Shown: piece after piece, positions 49,401 through 62,500 of the stretch | How the letters are laid out: each line of letters starts with the position of its first letter | Position numbering within the stretch: position 1 is the stretch's first letter | NCBI RefSeq assembly: GCF_001649575.2 | Contig: NC_051440.1 | Span: 18,690,816 to 18,754,815, forward strand | Source: Kryptolebias marmoratus | Taxonomy: Eukaryota; Chordata; Actinopteri; Cyprinodontiformes; Rivulidae | DNA: 64,000 nucleotides | Direction: 5' to 3' | Made by a program: the position numbers and the translations under genes | Notes under the pieces: model-generated | What the model was told of the DNA's origin: nothing | The model's database searches: none | What the model saw: the letters and a program-made list of their open reading frames with translations, nothing else

Positions 49401-51669
49401 TGTTTTGATCTTTTTCTTCCAGACCTTTCTGTAAAAAATGAACTTTTTATTGTAAATGGATGATAAAGCCTGCATCCAAATTTAGAACATCGCTTGCTTG
49501 CACAAACGGCCCTTGGCATGCAAAAAATGTCGCTCTGTGTTAGCTCCTAGCTTACCGTTGTAGTGGAAACAATTAGATAAAAAGAAAGGAAAATGTAGAG
49601 GCAAATAAATACATCAGACAGAGTCATTTTTCAGGAAGCTGTATAAATGCTGCCACATGTCTGGAAACTGATGAGAGCCTGTCTATTGATTTAACATTAC
49701 TCAAAAGGGTTGAACAAAAAAAACAACACTAACCTTTTTCTCAACTTTGACCAACAATAAATAGAATCCAGGATATAAAAACCCAACTGTGATAATGTAC
49801 CAAACACAGGATTCTTTATGTTGTTTACTTTATTATTTGTGAGGAACATCTAATTGAGCACATAAAATGCATTTTATAACATCCTTTATGATTTTGGATC
49901 TTATTCCTGTACGGTTACATCTCATTTAGATAATAAACACTTTGATATCAAGTGTTGTATTTCTGTCAACAAGCACATCCACATGGCCTTACTAAACCTC
50001 CATCTACACTGAGCAGCACACTGATGACTGATTAAACAAGTTCTGCAGAGATCTGAAGACAATCCAACATTAGATGGGGGGGAGTCTTTTTAAACCTAAA
50101 AGTTCATTCAAACAAATCAGTTGTGTAAACAAACAGTTTGATTGCACCAAACAGCATGGAGTGCAGATCTTGGACGACAGTACATAGGGTGACGGTCTTT
50201 GTGTACATTCATGAATACACAATTAGAATTCATTTGAGGGTTATCAGTTTGTCTGATCCACACCCAAAACAGAATGATCAGTAGTCTCCCCACTCGCACA
50301 GGCAGGAAATCAATTACCTAGCCAACTATTGTCAACAAAAAGATAACAAAACGGGGTCATGTGGACTGGGTGCAGGACGTCTTTACAAGGAAATTTCAAA
50401 AACAGCTGCATGGCTGGTCAGCATATTTGTTGTCTGCATGTCTGAAAGGGAGGTGACTATGACTTGGTCACCTTACAAGGTCCGCTTTGAGATCCTTATT
50501 GGACTGGGCTGGCATTTCAAATAAGCATAAATCATCTCAAGGTTTTAGCTTTGTTTGTGTTATAACAAAACAACAAACACTTGTCTAAGAACTTAAAGGT
50601 GCCCATTTTAGCATATATACTTAAAGGAAAGAAGCAGTAAGGAGAAAATGAAATGTTACAATTGACATATTTATGGAAAACAAAAGAAGAAAGAACAATG
50701 GGAGCGAGCTGTTGTTTTAAATCCCTTGCAGAGTTTAAATGACCACTTCAAAGGCCAGCATGCCATGTGCCTGCACACCATCCTGATTCAACATGTAGCT
50801 GTTGCTCAACGAGGGATTTTAGGCATTAAACTAACTACTACTTTTCTCCTGGTATTATTCCATGAGACTGAGTACCTCTTTAAGTTTAATTACTGCTTGT
50901 CAACCTGCCATAAAGACGGAAATCTAAAGGTATTTTATTTAAGAAAAAAAAACCAAAAGCACTACAGCAAACTTGGAACAGAAACTAGTCTAGCTGCATT
51001 AATAAAATTACAGTTAATTTTCTTTTTAACATTAAAGTAACTGCTTTAAAAAATACAAAATGCATATTGTCATTTGATTGGTTAAAGCACAAAAGCATTA
51101 GAAGAAAACTACAGACTTCTTATTTTGTCTTATTTCTTTAAGCAGAACTAATCACTCTTCAAATGTAATGCCTACACGAGTAGAAAGGAGACCAATTAGT
51201 CCCCACATGTCCAATATTTAGAAAGGCAAAAAATCAACAAACCATTATGAAATGTGTTGTAAAACACTTTGCTACAGAACTTCAAAGATAAAATAAAAGT
51301 AAATTATTTCAGGCAGTTTATACAGAACTGATTTGTATGATAAGTACAACCAGTTCCATCAAATCTCATTTGGATGTCATGCCTTTTAGCTCAAGGTAAT
51401 GTGGCATATTGTCATTGGTTCCTGTCTGTTTGAAACAACAATGTACTTGTGATCGGCTGCAGAAGTAACTTAATAGCTCTCATTCATTTTTTTAAAACCT
51501 TTCCACAACAAACTAAAACAAACTAATAACCTGAAGCAAAGATGAAAGTAATAATTACTTAATAAGTGAAATGTACAGTACATAAATTGTTAGCATCACT
51601 CCTTATTTATCAGATGTTTCATCTTTTGGCACTTTAAATGCCTCCCTTTTGTTTAATGTGTTGGTTTAC
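46484..51669 (-). other. banp: BANP last intron
   Basis: This is the sequence between the two BANP exons, bounded on the minus strand by GTAAACC and CATAG. It holds a decayed Tc1-like transposon at about 47880-48250 in the opposite orientation. I saw no further exon, hairpin RNA or other gene in it; the remaining sequence is AT-rich with short A or T runs. Confidence 0.8.
47880..48250 (+). mobile_element. Decayed Tc1-like transposon fragment
   Basis: Within the last BANP intron the plus strand encodes RWWTHVLWSDEFTFKLSFG (48072-48130), matching the VLWSDES(K/T)F block that holds the first catalytic aspartate (codon 48111-48113) of Tc1-type transposases. It is followed by GKNGQGFLRAES, similar to GxxGRxxVxR. 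Upstream sequence (47880-48060) resembles the linker region of the same family but is broken by stops. No terminal repeats were recognised. Confidence 0.6.
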
Positions 51670-51810
51670 CTGAACGGCGGCTGCGTGATCTGCAACAGGA
51701 GCTAGTTGGACATACTGCACTTGGATGTCAGGTGGGAGGGAAGAGCCCTCCACTGCTGTGGTCGCTCCATCTGCTGAGGCAACAGCTATCAGCTGAGCTC
51801 CACGTAGCAC
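51670..51810 (-). CDS. banp: BANP penultimate coding exon (47 residues)
   Basis: This is an internal exon of BANP, a BEN-domain transcription regulator. On the minus strand the acceptor is TTGTCCTAG and the donor is CAG|GTAAACC. The exon is 141 bp, open throughout and phase 0 at both ends. It starts VLRGAQLIAVASADG and continues with DIQVQYVQLAPVADH, closely matching the C-terminal region of vertebrate BANP, where VLxGAQLIAVAS and DIQVQYVQLAPVSDH are hallmark strings. An intron of 5186 bp separates it from the last exon. The preceding exon should carry the repeated VQI/IHHVGQDGQ-type segment; I searched 52000-64000 on this strand by eye and did not find it. The encoded segment is low-complexity activation-type sequence, not the DNA-binding domain. 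Confidence 0.93.
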
Positions 51811-52479
51811 CTAGGACAATAAAAGAAAAAAGAGATTGCACTCACAAATATGACTGACAAACTTGTTTTTTTAGTGAGTTAAAATGGTAGCTTACATTAG
51901 GTAAACCATGAGACCTTTCACGAAAATATTGCAAGGGTCCTTCATGACAGTCATAGAGTGTACACCCAAATTTTGTGATTGTGTAGGCTGTCCACACCAA
52001 CTGTGCATGTGCCATGATAAACTTCCCATTCAAAAGGTGGCGCCAAAGACAATCAGAATTCTTTTTTTGAGAACAAAATGTGCAACGACATTCACTGGTA
52101 CTCACAATTCATCCATCAGGCAACACAAAGACACACAAATGGTGCCATATTCCCAGAAAGACATCACTCTTTACACTCTACTTTTCCACTAAATAGTCAA
52201 TTCACAAAGCAGACTGTTGACATATTATTGGCACCTATAACCACACCACCATTCCATCTGATTAGGCCGTAAAGACGCAGAAATGTAAAAGATTTTAATT
52301 TGTCGTGACTGAAAACACGATGAACTTCCCAATATGAAAGTGTAGCAGGAGTGTCTAAATAACAGCAAAACAACTTACCATTTGGTTTTGACAAATAAAC
52401 AAATAAAATTTAGGTAAACGCCTTTCACTGAAAAAGTACGGCCGTTATTTGGCCTAACTGATGCTGTAAGCAACTTTTC

Positions 52480-52830
52480 ATTCTTAAACGACCATGTCAG
52501 ATGTTTACAGAACCATTTCACATTGGATTAATGTCAGAGTTTATTGGGCTAAAATTGCGAAAGAGTGGATAGGGGAGCACAAGACTTTTCACACATGGAT
52601 AGGCAATCACCAAGTCCAGATATTAACCCCACTGAGAATCTGTAGATGTGCTGGAGAAGATATTACGCAGTGGTCCAACTCTATCACCATTCCAACTAGA
52701 TTTTCACAAAAATATGATCCATTTCTGGGTGGAAATAAACGTTCTGACATTACATACAACAGAATTTTCAGAACAAGACCACAACTGTTTGTCGTACGAA
52801 ACTAAAAAGGAACTTTATGATCTATTAAAT
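52480..52830 (+). mobile_element. Decayed Tc1-like transposase, C-terminal part
   Basis: The plus strand reads SPDINPTENL followed by a stop (52613-52645), the SPDLNPIENLW motif with catalytic aspartate at 52619 and glutamate at 52634. It then continues MCWRRYYAVV, where live copies have VLEKxLRSG, after a shift. The downstream segment (HFWVEINVLTLHTTEFSEQ frame) matches the transposase tail. The stop, frameshift and missing termini show a relic. It lies in the presumed BANP intron, opposite to BANP. Confidence 0.7.
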
Positions 52831-55800
52831 CAAATGAATCAGATGTTTCAGGGTTCCATGACACAATACCCTATTCAGTTGGGTTAGTGGGACTTAAATT
52901 ATATTTTCATATTTGAGAAAAAAAGAAACTAGCAGAGGATGGTTAGACTTTGCTGGATGACCCTAATCTCTCACATTGTTGAAAGTCAGGAAAGCAGCAT
53001 CGAAGTCCTGTGGTTTTGATGAACTAATTACAGAGAAGTGGCATGCAGCAGGATTATTGTTGGGCATTCCTATAGTTTTTTTGTTTTTTTAAGCAATTCT
53101 TAAAGATAGACTCTGAAACATAGACAGAGAGATGCTCCGAGATTAGCAAAGCACTGCTGTTAATTTAAAACGCATAACTCCTTTATGACAACAGACACAC
53201 AAATTAGCATGCAATTATCCTGTCAACTCAAACACACAGAAAGACAGATCGAGGGAAATATTCACTCATCCCTGTGCATGTTCGTTTTAATTAGAAGGAG
53301 GTCAGAGACAGCGCTACAGCCCTTCAGTGTGGCCCAAAGCTTCACAACAATAAGCTTCACTGAGGTGGGTTTTAATGTTTTGAAGCAGAGCATTCCTACA
53401 AGAGCTAACATCATGGTCTCATTTATATCCTTTTGTGGCCTAAAACAAAAAACACAAGTCTTAAGTCTTGCAGGTTCCATATGTATTTTGTTTTGTGAGG
53501 TCTCTGCCTCTGCTAAGACTTGTTCCAGCTGTGCTTGGTTCAGGAACTGACTAGGACATGCTCACCAGATGATAAAAATTGAAGGGGTGAATATGCAAAC
53601 CCGCTGCAAAAAAACCCAAACCTCACAAACCTCAATTGCAGACGATGTTTGTTGCCCTAATCCCAAGGTCCCACACTGTCTCACAACCCCCTTGGTCCAA
53701 GTGTTGCTTTGAAGTTCTGAGGTGGTGATGGCTCTCAAAGGTTCAGCCTGATTTCACCAGGGCGGCACTTCTCCAGTGTCACCACAAATTCTGCTGCCTC
53801 ATCACCATAAGGTGCCAGCCCCACTCAGTCTGATGGAAGCTATTAGTGAAAAATGTCTGTGACTCATCAGATCACACAACAAGGACACTTCATGATCAGA
53901 TTAGATCGGGGGGGGGCAGACAGGGTCGGCCTCTTGATAAAGCTGAGAACTATTATAACTGGTTCAGATGAATCACAGAGTTTGGTGAGCCATAAAACAC
54001 GACCATTAGGAACATTACCCCGGAGGGTTGGTGTAAACAGTAATCTGACAGTTAAGGAATACTTCAGCGTGTTGAGAAATACTTTTTTTTGCTTTCCTTC
54101 CAAGAGTAGTGTCTGCCAACAGCTGCTTAGTTTTGTATTAACACAGAAACAGCTGCACAGAGACAGTCCGGATTCACCCACCCGCTTTAACAGTTTTATG
54201 ACTTCACAAATATGCACATTTTGTCAACAGAGATTAATAATATTGATCTATATCTCAGCATTTAGCCTTTAACAGTGCATTACCATAATGCAACAAGAGA
54301 CATTAATTTTTAAAGATTTAAAACCATGTAAAGAGTTCAATAAGACAGCTCAGAGAAAATACAGAGAGAAAATCCTGAACCAGCTGCTTAAATGCTTCTT
54401 CAGATGCATGGTTATCTCCCCTCTGTCACACTTTTCTATCAAGCATCAAACACAAACGCTGCCAAGTCCTCATCTCTCTGCAACCCATCTGGAAGAGGGC
54501 AAACTCAGGCACAATGGTGTTTCCAAAGAGTCCAACTGGTGCATCGAAGCGGACGATTACTGGAGTTTAGGGGACGCTAAGGTTGACATTCAAGATTGCA
54601 AACACTTGTCTCACTCAATTAGTGTCTCACCCTCCTTTTGAGAGCAGTTTGCATTCTCAGCTGTGAGGAGAAGAACACAGAGGTTCACTAAAGCATTTAT
54701 GGAGTTGGAACGATGTGTGAGATCTATGCTGCGATTACACAGGAACTCCTCGGCTCCACATCCTGTCCCATGACTTTCTTTGACAGAACAACTTGCCTCC
54801 ATTCCTTGGGTGTGAAGCTGTCAAACTTGGCATTAAGGCAGGAGTCAGAAGAAAATAATAAGAAACAGGCTTAAATCACCTTCACAAAATATAGTTTCCA
54901 GTTTTGTGTTGAAGTACTTTTTGCTATTAGAAAAACCTATTGGTTTGCTGTTTTAGATTACGATGACTGTATAATTAGGCTGAAAAGTCATATAATAGAC
55001 TATTGAGCACAATTAGGTAATTCTGTAAGAACTGATGATAATTACCTCTCATTCTACTAATAGGATATAATCATCATTAGGCTTGTTGGCAATGATGCGA
55101 AAACAAAAAATAATTACAATCTTCTATCAAGAGAAGGTTTAATGAGGCCAAAATGATTCTGCTTGTAGATTACATTTCATCAACAATAAAGTGATTGTTA
55201 CGGAAACAAACACATTAAACGATCAGGTAACGAATGCTTGCAGGGTCTTTTTAAGAGCATAAAAGTCTGTTGACATGGGGAAATGTGAAAATCTTGATTT
55301 GATTGCATAATAGCATTAAGAATGAAGTTTAGCCCCATTTAATGTTAGCTTCATTACAGAGGGCTCAAAAACTCAGCCTATCAGGAGATCGCAAAGGCTT
55401 TCCTGTTGCCCTGAACTAATCATGAATTAGCTGGTTGACCACCACTGGACTATAAGGCTAAAGAACAGAAAAGGTGATCACAGGTAAAGAACTATGAGAC
55501 CACAGCAAAGTACTGGAGAATATGTGGAGCAGAGGTGCAACCTTGCTGTTGATTTATTCATCGATAAAAGAAAATTGGACTTCATTAAGGGAATGTGGAG
55601 TGAGAATAATATGTATACAATTCAATCACCTTTACTAGCGTCCCTTCAAACCCAAACTTCTATAAATCAGTTTAAATGACTGTCAGCCAGCAGGCCATTC
55701 ATGACTGTGTGGGTCCAGAAGATTTTTGAAAACTCTCTCAGGTAGGGAGCCACGCAACCTCTTTTTAGTGACTAATTTTGAAGAAAAGTGACTCATATTA

Positions 55801-56735
55801 TGATTTTGTTTCCAAGGACAGGCTAAAATTTACTTTCCAAGAACAAGAACACGAAAAACAATAGACTTAACAAAAGGAATTGACTGCTTTACTCTTAATA
55901 AGGTAAATGTTTGTGACTCTTTGTATGTTTTAGACCTACAACAATTTAGAAATCCTTTTCCACCAAAACTAATATGCTTTGGTCCTTTAAGAGCATCTTA
56001 AAATCTGTCTATGTACTGACAAAGCCTTGAAGATAAAGAAAAAAAAAGAGAAATTATATTTTGCTTGTGTTGTAATGCTTTAAAAATGGATCCAGGAAAA
56101 CCGAATTTAAAAAAATAAATAAAAATGCAGATATGGGAAATAAACCAAAGCAATAAACATCTGACTTTCAATAACTGAAGAAAAACTAAAAGCACCAAAT
56201 AAGAATCCTTTTTAATTATGCTACGATCTCTGGTTGTCAGCGAGGTTTAAAATGTCATTTTCTCCTTTCACTTTTTATGAAAGCCATAAACTTGAATAAT
56301 GAGGGTCTTAGGAAGGTTGTTCAGCGAGAAAGACTCTGAAATCTCCTCCCTTTTATTGAGTCCCAGTCTCATAACAAAACAGTCAGATAACCAGTTTCTT
56401 CTGTGAATAAAAAGGAGCAAGGTAACATCATTTTACAAGCAAATAAGGTCTCAATTAGTTTCAGTTACGCAGGTTTCATGACTGAACCAGTTGGTGCATT
56501 GGAATAAATCAGATTTCTTACTACTGTGCATTTCTGAATCTCTGTCCGAGTTGCTTTCCTTGCTTTACATGTTTTAAGTAGGTGTGGTCGTCGGTTTTGT
56601 TACATAAAACAAAAGTTATGCTTGCTGAGTTGTGAGAAGAGAGGCACACACAAAACTGTTACTTCTATTTTTATAAGCGAATATAACCTCTTCTTTTACT
56701 TCTGGAAAAGAAAAAGGAAATTAGGAATAGGAAAA

Positions 56736-56935
56736 CTAATTCTTGGACTTTGGAGTGCCTGAAACGTCCTTCAGCTTAACAGCCATGGACAACATCTGCC
56801 CTTGCCAGCCATAGACAGATGTCAAAACAGAAACTTTAGCTCCGGGTGGGTATCTGAGGTCCGAGAGCAGGAGTGGGGGAGACGAAGACCTGTCTGCAAC
56901 TTGGCTGTGAAGATGCACATTTACACCAAAGCCCT
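56736..56935 (-). CDS. Candidate exon or ORF fragment inside the presumed BANP intron
   Basis: This minus-strand frame is open for 65 codons after a possible acceptor TTCTTAG and ends in TAG. It reads GFGVNVHLHSQVADRS, then LLLSDLRYPPGAKVSVLTS and VYGWQGQMLSMAVKLKD, ending TPKSKN. Composition is protein-like (balanced hydrophobic and charged residues, PPGAKVS turn, basic tail), but I do not recognise it. It is not part of known BANP. Options are an alternative last exon, a nested gene's end, or a relic of a mobile element. The acceptor is weak because another AG lies shortly upstream. Confidence 0.25.
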
Positions 56936-59331
56936 CTAAGAACTAATTTTGTGTTAGCTGGGAAAATGAAAAGACTGGCTTAAATATGCTTCACTGCATT
57001 CATTAAATCTCTTAGTTACTTCTGACTTTTATTTTACCTTTAAACTAAGGGCTTTTCTGACTGGAGATAGACGTCAGATAATAACACTTAATGACTAAAT
57101 GAAAAATGGTCAGAAATTGCATAAATTAAAGTATAACTGCAGGCAAAAACATTTTTTTGGAGGAAAGAGCTTGAGCTTTTTGTTTTTTACTCATGTGCAG
57201 ACACATAATAAATGTTCAATACACTAAAGAATCTATTTTGTCTTTTAAATACATGCTTGTAACATGTGAACTTGTGACCGGAGAACTTCCCATCACCATC
57301 CCCACCATGACACTGTTTTTACACAACAGCTCGACACCTGCAACCAATCAAACCCTCCCTTGCATCCTCTGCTGCTTCAAAACTCCCACCAGAAAACTGG
57401 GAGTCACAAAGAGGCAGGGCTCACAAAGGTTTTCAAACAAAACCACTTTGACGGTTTCTGATCCAGACCAGCAAATCAAAAAAGGGATTGATGACAAAAA
57501 TAACAGCCGGAGTTAAAAATTAAGATGTTTTAAAAGCAAAAAGAAAGCTACACTGAGGACTTTGTCAGTCCTCTAGCACAAATAAAACTTGATGCGCTTT
57601 ATTGACAAAGGCTTTTTTACAATGTCAGTAAACTTCATGATTTAGGATGTTGACTTTATCATGTTTCCAATTATCCTGTTTGATTTAGTGGAGCCCGAAG
57701 AGATGATATACACAGGTTGTAAAACTCAACTAACAAAATATCACACAACGCAAAACACCAGAGTCAAAACTTGCAAACACACAGTGATTGAGGCCAAGAC
57801 ATTTCTTAAGTGAAACGTCACTTTTCTGACACAACTGAATTGATTCATCTTCTGTTCTCAATTCTTGTACTCCTGTTTAAATAACCATAAACAAGAGAAA
57901 GGAATTGAAGAGGGGATATGAGGACAAAATATGTTCAAAGGACCTATGAGTGACCTACATTCAAACCTTTACACAGATGTTTTTAAGGAGATTTTAAACA
58001 TACTCCTCATTGTTGACAAAAATCAGCCAATAACCCAACCATTCTAGGTCAGATCGCAGATTTGTTGGAGGCTGCACCTTCATCTTAATCATCAGATAGC
58101 TCACTAGAGTTTTACAAATTTAACATAACATCCCATCTATCAGGTATGCTGACTTTTACTGCAACCAATAAACCTTTACGCTTAAGTAAAAGCAAATTTG
58201 GGCTTGCTCCCATCTCCATTTACCTTGCTCTCTCTGGAGTAATTACTTATGCAAGTCAAAATAACAAAAAATGGATGCTGTGAATTTTACATGTTGTTTA
58301 CTCATTAAAAAGCTTTTACACAGATCAGCGCTACAAAATCTTCAATTGAAAGGGAAGATATAGATGCTTTTTTTCCATTCTGAATTTGATTCAAACATTT
58401 GTTACATTCTCTGATTAAGATGTTTACACACCAGTAATTCTGCCTGAATCTGGTAATACCCAAACCAGAGCCAATGCTCCATAACTGCACCGAAGCTGAC
58501 GAAGGGAAGCATAATTATTGCTTGTAAAACATGGTTGAACGAGACCTGCATGAGTGTTGACTCACACCAAAATACATGTAAAACATCTGCTCTTCTCTTT
58601 ACAAAGTCAGCATTCTGGACTTTACCTCCACAGACAAAAGAAAAACACAAGTGGGGGTACCCTCCTCTGCATTACTTCGAAATGCTGACTCAGAAACATG
58701 TGCACCCACATTCAGGTTCAGACCTGACTGGATTCCGATCTTGGCCCTTTATCTGCAGACCATAATGCGGGACGCAAAACAGACCACTACTCCTTTGAAA
58801 CACAATCCACCACAAGAACTCTAAATCCTCGAATGTTTACGTACGTCTCAGTTGTGCTAAAGATTGGTCATAAAACATCCTGTTTGTATCTTCTCATCTC
58901 ATTTTTATCCTCCCCAAACACTGTGAATGACGGGCATCACAACAACCGCTTGCACACAAGAAACAACATTCTTAAGCAGAAAGAAAAAGAGGATATGTGA
59001 GCAGCTCAGGCCACAGGCCAGCAGTGTGACTCCAACACATATCACAGCATGGTTCTGTGAGGTTAAGCCTAAATATTCCTCATCTGCTTGGTGTTTAGAA
59101 TAGACAAATCAGAACAAACTGTAATTTACTCCCAAATCTGTCTCGACGGAGCCATTATTTCTGGCTGCTGCCACACAAATGCAAATAGGAAAATCCACAG
59201 TTGAGTTACAACATAAGTTTGAAAAAGTTCAGATGAAGCACAGTAATCAGTGTGCTATCTCCTCAGCTCCATTGTGTCATTTATTACTCTCATCCACGGG
59301 CCTCCTTTAATCCAGACTTTCATCATTCTTC

Positions 59332-59560
59332 TAACACAACACAGATCATATTCTTCCCAGCGCTGTGCTCGCAGGTCCTGGCGGTGAGGTCGGAGGGACC
59401 GGTGCTGAGCTGGACTCTGTTCTGTGACCCAGTTCCCATACTGACCATGAAGAATATCAATTGGGATGGTCCAACAGATGCACAGAAGCATGTGCTGACA
59501 AGAAAAAGATGGCAGAGATTCAACTATGGGAAGGAAATGAAGTTGTGGGACTGTATGTAG
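59332..59560 (+). CDS. Weak exon-like ORF, unidentified
   Basis: The plus strand reads a possible acceptor (ATCATATTCTTCCCAG) followed by an open frame with QVLAVRSEGPVLSWTLF and CDPVPILTMKNI, ending at TAG 59558-59560. The first 100 bases are richer in G and C than the surroundings. The complementary strand is also open, so this may equally be a mobile-element fragment read from either side. I recognise no family. Confidence 0.15.
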
Positions 59561-62500
59561 TCTACAAAAAAAATAACACATCTAAAGCTCTTGATGGCTG
59601 ATATTCAAGTCTATCATCAATAAACAATGCAGGCTGATGACAGAATCAGTGAAATTGATAAATCTTTAGAGCTGTGTCGAATTTATCAGATGGTCATGGC
59701 ACAAACTAATGATATCTGACATGGGAGTCCTCCAAAACAACTGGCTTCCGCAACAATGGATTTAATGCCCTTCTACTGGTTTCAATAAAACAGTTTTGTT
59801 ATTTCCCACTTTTGCAAAACAATATTCAAAACAGGCTTTTGTGCCAGCCATGTTCTAACATCACGTATCTACTCTCTCTATTAAAAATTTAAAAAATAAA
59901 AATTCAAGATGCAATGATACGCTAGTTTGCAAGCTGGGTAGAATACGTATTTATTATAGTTTCTCTTTCAGAGCACAAAAACAAAACCAAACTTTGGGAA
60001 GAGAGTACTTAAATGAATCTATTTGATATGACGGATGCTTCAAGGAGAAGACATCGCTAAGACAATTTATATCCTCAAACTCCAATGGTTACCTGTAAAA
60101 TTGACATTCTTAAATTGTACTTTTTTTTAAAAAAAAGGTAAAATGTGCTTTGCAAGAAAATAAAAAACCTGACAAAATAGATATCAGGTAGATCTTGTAA
60201 TAGAGGGCCAACAGACATCTGTTCAGTCAAAACCTCTTATATCTCTTGATATTTGTTCTTGGCTTTTGGCTTTCAGTGCTTATAGCTGTGGCTGAAGTCT
60301 TCATGATCCACATTCTTTATGAATATGATTAAAAAAAAAGTAAAGTTTACAGATTTACAAATGGAGGTGAAGCTCTGAGCTCTGCAAGCAAAGAAGCAAG
60401 GCTTCCTGGTTATAGGGAAGAGAATTATGTGATGGCTTGTTTTAAATAAGTAATTAAATACTTCTGGTTTTTATGATTAACCAGTTGTATTTATCCCTGC
60501 AATCTGTGATTTATTGACTGTCACTAAGCTCCAGACTGGTTCTGCATTGCATTTTATGAAAGAAATTACAGTTGTGTGGTTACACAGTCTCTCATCTGCA
60601 CATGTCAATTTTGCTTACAAAATGTTGACTTTTTTATTGTAGAACTTTAACGCTTTATTTAGAAATACATATATAATAAAAATGTGTCAACAGGGTGGTT
60701 TCAGTTTACCTATTGCAAACAGAATTGGTTTATCATTGGTATTCCTTCGTGCATTTGGTCCCAGATTGCTACAAGTCCATCAAGTTAACAATTTTAGCAA
60801 GAATCATTTGTGCAAGGAGGCAAGATAGCCCCAAGTTTGAAATGGGAAAAAGTTTGGAACCACAAGTACTCCTAGATTTGGTCATTCTGCAAAACTGATG
60901 AGTCATGAAAGACGGGCTTTGGTCAAGGGGGTAATTTAGATCTTGACAGCTTCAAAAGTACTCCACAGAAATGGGACCACCTCATCTGCCAGACTGGCAG
61001 CGTGGCTATAAACAAGAAACTCTTGAGTTTAAGGCATGACAGCCAATTTGGAGTTTGCCAAATGGCATGGGTAAGACTCTGAAAGCACAAGAGAAGAAGT
61101 TTTCTGGTATAAAGAGACAAAACTGAATTATAGTATATGGAAAAAAACTCCCAGCATTGCCATCTAACTACTCTTTACTTCACAAACACCATTGCAATAA
61201 AGAAAAGTTTGGCTGGAGAATAACCTGACTATGGGGTGACTTATCAGAAGTTAAACAGAACCCTTCAACAGTAAAGAAAAGATAAATCCTGAAAAACTAA
61301 CCTAACAGCAGGGAACCAGTTCACTTTTTCATAGATAAGTGATTCAAAAAGCCATGGTAGTGGTGAAGCTTCTGAAAAATTACAAAATACTACAAAATAC
61401 AAGTGCCAAACTGTAAATGCTGCCAATAGATCTCCTTCAACATACTGACTGCATGAATGGATATTTTTGTAAATGCCATTTTATGTTTTTACTTTTATTT
61501 TTTTCCTAATTTTACAAATTTAAGGAAACATCCTCATATCAGATTTACAAACTGTAATAACAAGGCCAACAAACAGTAAAGACTAAAAACACAGGAGGTC
61601 GTTTGAGGCCATTATTTGGCCCAGACATTGAACCAGCAGAGGGCACAATCATCCTCCCTGTTTGACATCACACCCAATAACATGATTTTGTACTCAGCTG
61701 TTGACTGTTTTTAGTCAACAATGAGACAAAATGTGTCTTCCAGACGGTTTCGCTTTTTTGCTTTCCTCTCCCCATTATTTTTTCCCCCTTTCTCCCTCCT
61801 TCTCATCAGTCACTCCTTTCATCTTCCAGTCCCCCATTTGGTCTGCATCAGCACAGGGTAAGATCACAGCATACAGAGAGAGAAGGGCACTAGATAAGAG
61901 GCTGTGAAAGACAGGGAGTGCAGTAAAAGACTAGTTATTTTATAGTTTCATGGGCCTGCCTTCTCTTTTTCCGCCTACATGAGAGGGTTTTTATAAGCAG
62001 GCAGGGAACGTTGGATCGCTTTCGACCAGATTTGACTTTCAACTGGAACGGTCGCTCTATGTTCAGAGCTTAATTGTGGGGTCTGTTTCCATGTCAGTCT
62101 GTGCCAAACAACTTCAGCTACGCTACAAAAATTTATTGTGTCCATAAGCAGTCAGACAAGCACACAAAGTGAACAGTGCGATGTGTTTCACATACTGCTC
62201 TGCTCACTGCCGTCAGTCTGACAGATGGGCAGACGGTGCACACAGAGGTCAGTCTGCAGCTCTTTTAACATTTTAACACAAGGATTTGACTCCTTCTCTG
62301 CTTACAACGCCCCAAACCTATTCCCTTACCTCCTTGTTATTTTTTTTTCTCCACTTTAAAAACTTCGTAGTGAGTAACTTTTTGATTTGCTGTAACACTG
62401 GCATATGACTGACCGATGCAAGCGGTGAAGGTGGTTTATTTCCTGCATGTCGAGTAGAAAATGTACAAGTTTTCTATTTAATTATATAATGAGAAAATTA

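Noticed and set aside
53853..54272. Overlapping open frames of 139 and 116 codons on both strands
   Set aside because: No motifs, no splice support, and the two strands are equally open; most likely chance.
60120..60137. 18-base perfect palindrome of T and A runs
   Set aside because: A T8A8 palindrome is expected occasionally in AT-rich DNA and has no flanking structure.
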